This document shows positions 1 through 5,173 of a DNA stretch of 7,098 bases, piece after piece. The notes below the pieces were generated by a model. It made no database searches. It was not told the DNA's origin and worked only from the letters and a program-made list of their open reading frames with translations. The number at the start of each line of letters is the position of its first letter. Positions within the stretch are counted from its first letter, which is position 1. The translations under genes were made by a program, and so were the position numbers. Source of the DNA: Bacteroidaceae bacterium (GTDB taxonomy: Bacteria > Bacteroidota > Bacteroidia > Bacteroidales > Bacteroidaceae); assembly GCA_028709135.1 (NCBI GenBank), contig JAQVXN010000096.1, positions 1 to 7,098 of the forward strand, given 5' to 3'.

Positions 1-2
1 GG

Positions 3-389
3 TACAATGCTTATCCGGCTCAGATTTTTATGGGTGATACCGGCAGTCTTACGATTGGAGGCATTATTGGTGTCCTTGCTGTGATTATACACAAAGACTT
101 GTTGTTACCACTGCTTTGTGGAATTTTCTTTATAGAAAGTTTGAGCGTCATTTTGCAGGTTGAATATTTTAAAATTGGAAAACGTCACGGGCGCAAACAA
201 CGTTTGTTTAAACGGACGCCTATTCATGACAATTTCCGAGTTCTTTCATCACAATTAGATCCGCAGTGCTCCTATAAGTTTGTCAATTGGCCGCAAGGAT
301 GCTGGCATGAGTCCAAAGTGACGGTACGTTTTTGGATTGTTACAATTATTCTTGCAGCAGCAACAATCATTACATTAAAAATCAGATAA
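3..389 (+). CDS. mraY: MraY, phospho-N-acetylmuramoyl-pentapeptide transferase (3' part only)
   Basis: MraY transfers phospho-MurNAc-pentapeptide from UDP to undecaprenyl phosphate at the inner membrane, giving lipid I. Only the C-terminal 128 residues are in the window; the frame is open from base 3 and begins YNAYPAQIFMGDTGSL, which contains the family motif MGDTGS with its catalytic/Mg2+-site aspartate. Two membrane segments flank a cytoplasmic stretch with FKRTPIHDNF (the family's His-rich loop, HHH in E. coli but HDN here) and an added segment ending HESKVTVRFW that I associate with Bacteroidota MraY, which are longer than the E. coli enzyme. The protein ends with a hydrophobic helix and LKIR. 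The ATG at base 30 is an internal Met, not a start. The stop lies 14 bp before murD, as expected inside a dcw operon. Identity is secure; the 5' two thirds lie outside the window. Confidence 0.95.
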   Translation, partial: YNAYPAQIFMGDTGSLTIGGIIGVLAVIIHKDLLLPLLCGIFFIESLSVILQVEYFKIGKRHGRKQRLFKRTPIHDNFRVLSSQLDPQCSYKFVNWPQGCWHESKVTVRFWIVTIILAAATIITLKIR

Positions 390-403
390 AATTACAGCAT
401 AAA

Positions 404-1735
404 ATGGGTAGAATAGTTATTTTAGGCGGAGGCGAGAGCGGAATTGGTGCGGCTGTCCTTGCACAGAAAAAAGGTTTTGACGTATTTCTTTCTGATAAAG
501 GTACGATTGGCGAGTCCTATCGAGAGATGCTGAGTCAATACGGCATTCCTTTTGAAGATGGCCATCATAGTGAAGAACTGATTTTAAATGCAGATGAAGT
601 TATCAAAAGTCCCGGTATTCCTAATGATGCCCCGATGATTTTAAAAGTTAAAGATAAACAGATTCCCATTATTAGTGAAATAGAGTTTGCCGGAAGATAT
701 ACGCACGCTAAAATGATTTGCATTACCGGTAGTAATGGTAAAACTACTACGACTTCCTTGATTTATCATATTTTTAAATCTGCCGGATATAATGTGGGAC
801 TGGCCGGAAATATTGGTCGCAGTCTTGCTTTGCAAGTAGCAGAAGAAGACTTTGACTATTATGTCATTGAACTGAGCTCTTTTCAGTTGGATAACATGTA
901 TGACTTTCGCGCCAATGTAGCCGTACTATTGAACATTACGCCCGATCATTTGGATCGTTATGATTTTAAAATGCAGAATTATGTAGATGCCAAAATGCGT
1001 ATCATCCAGAATCAAACGAAGGACGATGCCTTTATATATTGGCAGGACGATCCTGTGATAGCCAAAGAACTCAAAAAGTACAAAATAGAGAGTCGTCTTT
1101 GTCCTTTTTCTGAAATTAAGGAGAACGGAGCGATTGCCTACATCAATGACGGCGTATACGAAATAGAGTATCCTACTCCTATTAATATGGAGCAAGAGGA
1201 ACTTGCACTTACGGGGCGCCATAATATTTATAACCAATTGGCAGCCGGTATTTCTGCTAATTTGATGGGTATTGACGGCAAAATCATTGTTAAGAGTTTG
1301 AAAGATTTTAAGGGCGTGGAACATCGTTTGGAGAAAGTGATGATAGTTGATGGTGTTCAATATGTGAACGATTCGAAGGCCACGAACGTCAATGCCTGTT
1401 ACTATGCCCTTGAAAGTATGAAAACGCCGACCGTACTTATTCTCGGCGGAAAAGATAAAGGTAACGACTACAATGAAATTAAGGAGCTGGTAAAAGAAAA
1501 GTGTCGTGCTTTGGTTTATTTGGGCGTGGATAATCAGAAATTACACGATTTCTTTGATCCGCTTGAACTGCCGGTAGCCGATACGCGCAGCATGGCTGAT
1601 TGCGTGAAGGCTTGTCAGGGTTTTGCGCAGCCCGGTGATACTGTGTTGTTGAGTCCGTGCTGTGCCAGTTTTGACCTTTTCCATAATATGGAAGATCGTG
1701 GAGAACAATTTAAAGAGCAGGTAAAGAAACTATAA
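404..1735 (+). CDS. murD: MurD, UDP-N-acetylmuramoyl-L-alanine--D-glutamate ligase
   Basis: MurD is the cytoplasmic ATP-dependent ligase that adds D-glutamate to UDP-MurNAc-L-Ala. The 443-residue product has a family-typical length. The N-terminal UDP-binding domain opens with VILGGGESGIGAA (residues 5-17). The central ATPase domain has the P-loop GSNGKTTTT (109-117), ELSSFQL (156-162), NITPDHLDRY (177-186, with the Mg2+-site histidine) and Lys197 in DAKMRI, which matches the carbamylated lysine of E. coli MurD. LTGRHNIYNQ (269-278) leads to the C-terminal domain, which has GVEHRLE (304-310), VNDSKATN (321-328), LILGGKDKG (345-353) and LSPCCASFDLF (416-426). I chose the ATG at 404 because the glycine-rich strand must be near the N-terminus. 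The frame is open back to 332, but that would overlap mraY by 58 bp and add 24 unrelated residues. No strong Shine-Dalgarno is visible, as is usual in Bacteroidota. It sits between mraY and ftsW, as in many dcw clusters. Confidence 0.97.
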   Translation: MGRIVILGGGESGIGAAVLAQKKGFDVFLSDKGTIGESYREMLSQYGIPFEDGHHSEELILNADEVIKSPGIPNDAPMILKVKDKQIPIISEIEFAGRYTHAKMICITGSNGKTTTTSLIYHIFKSAGYNVGLAGNIGRSLALQVAEEDFDYYVIELSSFQLDNMYDFRANVAVLLNITPDHLDRYDFKMQNYVDAKMRIIQNQTKDDAFIYWQDDPVIAKELKKYKIESRLCPFSEIKENGAIAYINDGVYEIEYPTPINMEQEELALTGRHNIYNQLAAGISANLMGIDGKIIVKSLKDFKGVEHRLEKVMIVDGVQYVNDSKATNVNACYYALESMKTPTVLILGGKDKGNDYNEIKELVKEKCRALVYLGVDNQKLHDFFDPLELPVADTRSMADCVKACQGFAQPGDTVLLSPCCASFDLFHNMEDRGEQFKEQVKKL

Positions 1736-1756
1736 ATCATTAATTACTGTTGTATA

Positions 1757-3022
1757 ATGGACCAAGAAATAGCTGTTGGCAAACGTCATGTATTGGCAAA
1801 TCTTTTTAAAGGAGATAAAGTCATCTGGATGATCTTTTTCTTCCTCTGCGCCATTTCGCTCATAGAGGTTTATAGTGCTGCCAGTACGTTAACTTACAAA
1901 TCAGGAAATTTTTGGGCACCAATCGTACAGCATGCCATATTTCTTTTTATCGGAACTATTGTCGTTATTGGCATTCACAATATCCCCTGCCGCTTTTTTA
2001 AATTTTATCCGATTTTCATTTTGTTCATTTCTACATTTCTGCTGCTTGCCGTTTTGGTGGGAGTAGGTGTCATGAGAAATGGAGCCGCGCGGTGGTTAAG
2101 CATTTTCGGCATTCCTTTTCAACCATCTGAATTGGCTAAAGGGGGCGTCGTCATCGGCGTGGCTCTTATTCTATCTGCCATGCAAACAGAAAAGGGGGCT
2201 GATCGCCACGCGTTTAGATACATTATGGTTCTGACTTTGTTTTTCTGTGGTTTAATTCTTCCTGAAAACTTTTCTACCGCAGCTTTGCTGTTTTTGGTGG
2301 TTTTTTTCATGATGTTCATCGGACGAATACCTTTAATTCAATTGGGAAAATTGTTGGGCGTGTTAGCTATTTTGGCCATTTGTACGATTTCTTTGGTGAT
2401 GATTACTCCGAAAGAGACTTTGACGAAAATTCCGAAACTTCATCGTTTGACAACTTGGAAATCACGCTTGTCACAGTTCTCCGGAGATCATACGAAGCGC
2501 CTTTCACCTAAAGATTTCGATATTGATAAGAATGCTCAAATTGCTCATGCCCATATTGCTATTGCGACGAGTAATATCATTGGAAAATTTCCGGGTAATT
2601 CCGTAGAACGCGATTTCTTGAGCCAAGCTTTTTCTGATTTCATTTACGCCATTATTATAGAGGAAATGGGACTTATCGGAGGGGCATTTGTTATTTTGCT
2701 TTATCTCATTTTGCTTTTCCGGGCCAGTAGGATAGCGAATCGATGTGAACGAAATTTTCCTGCTTTTCTGGTTCTGGGACTTTCGCTCTTACTTGTAACC
2801 CAGGCTGTTGTCAATATGTGCGTGGCTGTAGGCATTCTTCCTGTCACGGGGCAACCTCTGCCTCTGATTAGTAAAGGTGGAACGTCTACTTTAATAAATT
2901 GTGCCTATATTGGAATGATTCTGAGTGTGAGCCGCTTCGCAAAGAAACGTGAGCCCGATGCGGTACCATCTTCTTCAAATGAGATTGAGTCTGCTTTTAC
3001 CGACGATAGAGGAATAGAATAA
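1757..3022 (+). CDS. ftsW: FtsW, SEDS-family septal peptidoglycan glycosyltransferase
   Basis: FtsW is the integral membrane SEDS polymerase that joins lipid II into glycan strands at the division site, working with the class B penicillin-binding protein FtsI. The 421-residue product has about ten hydrophobic segments (roughly 23-42, 56-75, 84-104, 127-142, 153-169, 172-188, 197-216, 296-322, 334-358, 378-393) and a long polar loop at about 217-290. Family motifs are NGAARWLSIFGIPFQPSELAK (108-128), LPENFSTA (168-175), FSDFIYAIIIEEMG (292-305) and LPVTGQPLPLISKGGTS (361-377). Asp294 in SDF corresponds to the catalytic Asp297 of E. coli FtsW. RodA is the alternative, but position directly after murD and the GQPLPLISKGGTS form favour FtsW. 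The start is 21 bp after murD, implying cotranscription. A short charged tail (about 395-421) follows the last helix. Unusually, murG does not follow. Confidence 0.95.
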   Translation: MDQEIAVGKRHVLANLFKGDKVIWMIFFFLCAISLIEVYSAASTLTYKSGNFWAPIVQHAIFLFIGTIVVIGIHNIPCRFFKFYPIFILFISTFLLLAVLVGVGVMRNGAARWLSIFGIPFQPSELAKGGVVIGVALILSAMQTEKGADRHAFRYIMVLTLFFCGLILPENFSTAALLFLVVFFMMFIGRIPLIQLGKLLGVLAILAICTISLVMITPKETLTKIPKLHRLTTWKSRLSQFSGDHTKRLSPKDFDIDKNAQIAHAHIAIATSNIIGKFPGNSVERDFLSQAFSDFIYAIIIEEMGLIGGAFVILLYLILLFRASRIANRCERNFPAFLVLGLSLLLVTQAVVNMCVAVGILPVTGQPLPLISKGGTSTLINCAYIGMILSVSRFAKKREPDAVPSSSNEIESAFTDDRGIE

Positions 3023-3050
3023 TTTTCTTGAGTTCGGAGAACAAAGAAAA

Positions 3051-3079
3051 GCTGTAACGAGAGTAATCCCAGTTACAAG
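3051..3079 (+). repeat. inverted repeat after ftsW, possible weak transcript end
   Basis: TGTAAC (3053-3058) pairs with GTTACA (3072-3077) across a 13-nt loop; two more G-C pairs can form if one A is bulged. It starts 29 bp after the ftsW stop, a plausible place for the dcw transcript to end, but no T-run follows, so it is not a standard intrinsic terminator. Confidence 0.3.
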
Positions 3080-3183
3080 CATGTCTGCATTGATGCTGTT
3101 AATTTAAAGTATGCAGGTGTATCCGATCCTGTTTTTGCCCGAACTTTTGTTCTATTTTGAGGAATGGATTCAGAAAGTACGAC

Positions 3184-3213
3184 TTTGTTCAAAATATATT
3201 TGTTGTATTTTTG
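3184..3213 (+). promoter_or_regulatory. orphan Bacteroidota-type promoter-like site
   Basis: TTTG at 3184-3187 lies 18 bp before TATTTTTG at 3206-3213, matching the Bacteroidota -33 TTG and -7 TAnnTTTG pattern with normal spacing. No recognisable gene lies downstream on this strand: the first ORF after it has only 17 codons, and transcription would run antisense into the end of the CorC-like gene. The surrounding sequence is AT-rich, so a chance match is possible. Confidence 0.3.
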
Positions 3214-3332
3214 ACAAATGGCCTCACAGTTTTTTCAAATGCAAACCTGTATATTTCTAAGTTTGAGATAAGTAGCAACAAGCTGATGAAACGATGGATC
3301 ATCACAAGATAGATCTTTAATACTAGCTCGTT

Positions 3333-3387
3333 AACACCCCCCAAGATGCTTATTTTATGCTGCTTTCACACAGAATAAGAGGGTGTT
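3333..3387. repeat. inverted repeat AACACCC / GGGTGTT downstream of the CorC-like gene
   Basis: AACACCC at 3333-3339 and GGGTGTT at 3381-3387 are perfect 7-bp inverted arms separated by 41 bp, beginning 6 bp beyond the stop of the minus-strand gene. The long loop and lack of a T-run on either strand make a normal intrinsic terminator unlikely. It could aid transcript ending, be a small-element end, or be chance. Confidence 0.25.
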
Positions 3388-3393
3388 TCCCGA

Positions 3394-4689
3394 TTAATTC
3401 TGGGCGTCTCCCTCTGTCTCTTGTTTCTGTTTGGTGACCAGGACCTTGTCAATGCGGTTGTCATCCATTTCTACGATTTTCAGATTAAAAGGTTTCCATT
3501 CACACTGCTCGCCAACACGGGGAATGTGGTCTAGTAATACCAGAATGAGACCTGCCAAAGTGTTGTATTCACTTTGATAAAGGTCTTCTTCATCGAAATA
3601 TTCCAAAAAATTATAGAAAGGGCATTGTCCATTTACAATCCAGCTCTGATGGTCTTCGCGCTCAATAATGTCAGGCGTTTCAGTTTGGTCTTGGATGGTA
3701 CCAACAAGACCTTCAAAGATATCGCGGAAGGTGATGATGCCCAACAGGGCTCCAAATTCATCGCAAATAAAAGCGATGGAGGAATGATATCTTTTCAAAT
3801 GCTCCAATGCTTTGTAAACGGTGATGTGTTCCGGAAAATAAAGTGGTTTCTGTAGGTTTGTTTTCAAACTGAAATTGGGCTTCCCGAGTTGCATGACCAA
3901 ATCTTTCAAACTGACGTAGCCGCAAATATTTTCAATATTGCCGTCAACGACAGGATAGTTGGCAAAAGGAAAATCATGTATCACGTTTTCTACTTCTTCT
4001 GAAGTCATGCAGATATTTAGCGTTACGATTTCCGTGCGATAGGTCATCAGGTGATCTACCGTTTGGTCTCCCATTATCATGGCGCGTTCCATAATGTCCT
4101 GCTCCACTTCTTCTACTTCTCCGGATTCTGTTCCTTCCTGAATGACAGATTTGATTTCTTCTTCTGTTACGCGATTATCTTGCTGGTGTAGGTGGAAAAG
4201 TTTGACGAGGGCATTGGTGTTCACGGTGAGTAGCCATACAAACGGTGCAGCCACTCCCGCAAAAAAGAGCATGGGGGGTGCACAAAATTTTGCCATTGCA
4301 TTGGCCAGGTCAATGCCTATGCGCTTGGGAAATAATTCGCCTAATTCACATTGCAGATATGTCGCTGCAATGAGAATCAATGTTTTAGATACAACCGGAG
4401 CCGAGGTCACAGGTACCCCTTGTGCTGTAAGGAAAACAGTAAAGTGCTCACTCAGTTCCGCTCCGGAGTATATACCCGTGAGGATGGAAACAATCGTGAT
4501 GCCTATTTGGGCCGTGGAAAGAAACTTATTGGTGTCATTCATTAGAGAAAGAGCCATCTTGGCTGTACTACTCCCTTTTTTTGCTGAGATTTGTATGCGG
4601 CTTTTGCGCGCTGAAATCAGTGCCACTTCCGACATGGAGAAGAAGGCGTTAAGCAGAATGAGTAAAAAAATAATGATAAAATGTATCAT
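3394..4689 (-). CDS. CNNM/CorC-family (HlyC/CorC, UPF0053) membrane protein with CBS pair
   Basis: This 431-residue protein has the standard layout of the CNNM/CorC family, often labelled hemolysin but now linked to Mg2+ or other divalent cation export. Residues 1-165 form the CNNM (DUF21) membrane domain, with hydrophobic segments at about 2-20, 56-74, 100-118 and 136-156 and the family motifs FFSMSEVAL (16-24), FLSTAQIGIT (56-65) and CELGELFPKRIG (114-125). An acidic linker follows (EEEIKSVIQEGTESGEVEE, 176-194). A CBS pair spans about 208-332, with YPVVDGN and GYVSLKDLV in the first and IAFICDEFGALLGIITFRDI in the second. A CorC_HlyC domain fills about 347-420 (WIVNGQ, YNTLAGLIL, LKIVEMDDNRIDKVLV). 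The start ATG (4687-4689) lies about 28 bp past a good promoter and begins directly with the first helix. Adenine-nucleotide binding by the CBS pair is known in the family; substrate here is inferred. GldE is a related Bacteroidota protein, but nothing specific supports that name. It is monocistronic in view, converging on ftsW. Confidence 0.9.
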   Translation of the reverse strand: MIHFIIIFLLILLNAFFSMSEVALISARKSRIQISAKKGSSTAKMALSLMNDTNKFLSTAQIGITIVSILTGIYSGAELSEHFTVFLTAQGVPVTSAPVVSKTLILIAATYLQCELGELFPKRIGIDLANAMAKFCAPPMLFFAGVAAPFVWLLTVNTNALVKLFHLHQQDNRVTEEEIKSVIQEGTESGEVEEVEQDIMERAMIMGDQTVDHLMTYRTEIVTLNICMTSEEVENVIHDFPFANYPVVDGNIENICGYVSLKDLVMQLGKPNFSLKTNLQKPLYFPEHITVYKALEHLKRYHSSIAFICDEFGALLGIITFRDIFEGLVGTIQDQTETPDIIEREDHQSWIVNGQCPFYNFLEYFDEEDLYQSEYNTLAGLILVLLDHIPRVGEQCEWKPFNLKIVEMDDNRIDKVLVTKQKQETEGDAQN

Positions 4690-4717
4690 TTATGATGATG
4701 TTGTTTTCCGTTTGATG

Positions 4718-4746
4718 CAAAGTTACGCTATTTGGGAGATATACAA
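4718..4746 (-). promoter_or_regulatory. promoter for the CorC-like gene
   Basis: Read on the minus strand, TTG (4746-4744, within TTTTG) is followed after 18 bp by TAACTTTG (4725-4718). This is a full match to the Bacteroidota -33/-7 consensus TTG and TAnnTTTG with normal spacing. The predicted transcript start is near 4714, giving a leader of about 25 nt before the ATG at 4689, with no strong Shine-Dalgarno. Confidence 0.65.
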
Positions 4747-4772
4747 AACAATGGTTGCGAACTTTTTATTTG

Positions 4773-4790
4773 ACAGGAAGTAAGTCCTGT
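4773..4790. promoter_or_regulatory. palindrome ACAGGA-N6-TCCTGT, possible operator
   Basis: ACAGGA (4773-4778) and TCCTGT (4785-4790) form a perfect inverted repeat with a 6-bp spacer, 27 bp upstream of the -33 element of the CorC-like gene. The symmetry and position suit a dimeric regulator binding site. It could also fold as a short hairpin; the T-run after it on the plus strand (4794-4798) is offset, so a terminator is less likely. Confidence 0.3.
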
Positions 4791-4856
4791 TGCATTTTTG
4801 TTGGCACTTTATGAGCTATAAAAAGAAATTGTAGAATCTCTGTGGGCAATACGTTT

Positions 4857-4885
4857 TTGTTGTAAAACAGGTCTTAATATCTTTG
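4857..4885 (+). promoter_or_regulatory. promoter-like site upstream of a 52-codon ORF
   Basis: TTG at 4857-4859 (end of TTTTTG) is followed after 18 bp by TATCTTTG at 4878-4885, a full match to the Bacteroidota pattern. The transcript start would be near 4889, exactly where the 52-codon ORF begins, so any message would be nearly leaderless. It may be an upstream asnB promoter, or drive a separate small transcript. Confidence 0.4.
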
Positions 4886-4888
4886 TGA

Positions 4889-5047
4889 ATGAGTATGATG
4901 AATGATCGAACAGACAAGCACAAAGATAAAAAAGAAAGGAGAGGAGCCCAAAAGTTTTACTTTTACAACATCAAATCAAGGAAAATAATACAAATTGACA
5001 AGAAAAGCAACCTTAATGAGTCATTTCTTCAAAATTTAGGCAAATAA
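4889..5047 (+). CDS. hypothetical small basic protein (52 residues), doubtful
   Basis: I do not recognise this ORF. It starts MSMMNDRTDKHKDKKERRGA, runs 52 codons and ends NLGK. It is rich in lysine and arginine, with a very polar first half, a short aromatic patch (FYFYNI, 23-28) and no membrane segment. For it: promoter-like elements end 3 bp before its first ATG, and a weak terminator-like hairpin spans its stop codon. Against it: no Shine-Dalgarno, a start almost at the predicted transcript start (Met3 or Met4 would fit little better), and lysine-rich content that any A-rich spacer would give. It could equally be a noncoding RNA or plain leader sequence. Confidence 0.2.
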   Translation: MSMMNDRTDKHKDKKERRGAQKFYFYNIKSRKIIQIDKKSNLNESFLQNLGK

Positions 5048-5071
5048 TTAAACAATATGCCTGATTTTTTT
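5038..5071 (+). terminator. weak terminator-like hairpin with T-run before the asnB promoter
   Basis: AGGCA (5038-5042) pairs with TGCCT (5058-5062) across a 15-nt loop, and seven T residues follow at 5065-5071. The stem is short, so termination would be weak. It overlaps the stop codon of the 52-codon ORF, and its last T residues form part of the asnB -33 element. It could insulate asnB from upstream transcription. Confidence 0.3.
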
Positions 5072-5100
5072 GCTGATTAATAGAATAATGATTACTTTTG
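5070..5100 (+). promoter_or_regulatory. promoter for asnB
   Basis: TTG (5070-5072) is followed after 20 bp by TACTTTTG (5093-5100), matching Bacteroidota TTG/TAnnTTTG. It predicts a start near 5104 and a leader of about 70 nt before asnB. It is the site closest to asnB and the best candidate for its promoter. Confidence 0.6.
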
Positions 5101-5149
5101 CTGCCATAACAGAACCATCTAAAAGAATTTTACAAGCAAAAAGGACAAA

Positions 5150-5170
5150 ATGTTCAAAACAAGTCTATAA
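5150..5170 (+). CDS. 6-codon leader ORF (MFKTSL) before asnB, tentative
   Basis: An ATG at 5150 has AAGGA four bases upstream (5141-5145), the best Shine-Dalgarno-like site in the leader, and encodes MFKTSL before TAA at 5168-5170, three bases before the asnB ATG. asnB itself has no ribosome binding site at normal spacing, so translation could pass from this ORF to asnB by reinitiation. It contains no asparagine codon, so classical attenuation by asparagine is not suggested. It may be chance. Confidence 0.25.
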   Translation: MFKTSL

Positions 5171-5173
5171 ATT

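Larger units (their letters stand above)
3023..3393. other. convergent intergenic gap, no convincing gene
   Basis: This 371-bp stretch lies between the ends of ftsW (+) and the CorC-like gene (-), where murG would usually start. No intact ORF of useful length or MurG motif (such as the N-terminal GGGTGGH) is visible. It holds a weak inverted repeat just after ftsW (3051-3079), a plus-strand promoter-like site (3184-3213), a 7-bp inverted repeat with a long loop (3333-3387), and a minus-strand frame (3330 down to 3073) interrupted by one TGA. It may be decayed sequence left by a rearrangement, but that is inference. Confidence 0.6.
4690..5173. other. divergent intergenic region between the CorC-like gene and asnB
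   Basis: This 484-bp AT-rich region is long for a divergent promoter spacer. In order it holds the minus-strand promoter of the CorC-like gene, a perfect 6-bp palindrome (4773-4790), a second plus-strand promoter-like site (4857-4885), a 52-codon ORF (4889-5047), a weak terminator-like hairpin with a T-run (5038-5071), the likely asnB promoter (5070-5100) and a 6-codon ORF (5150-5170). No tRNA or known riboswitch is recognisable. Confidence 0.6.

Noticed and set aside
332..403. Upstream extension of murD by 24 codons
   Set aside because: It would overlap the end of mraY by 58 bp and put unrelated residues before the N-terminal glycine-rich strand that normally starts MurD.
926..1360. 144-codon minus-strand ORF opposite murD
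   Set aside because: It is fully antisense to murD motifs and has no recognisable domain.
4142..4783. 213-codon plus-strand ORF opposite the CorC-like gene
   Set aside because: It is antisense to the CorC-like gene over most of its length and also crosses that gene's promoter; no family motif is visible.
4950..4964. Small palindrome AAAAGT-TTT-ACTTTT
   Set aside because: It is an AT-only-rich 6-bp stem with a 3-nt loop in an A/T-rich spacer, easily produced by chance; no T-run follows.
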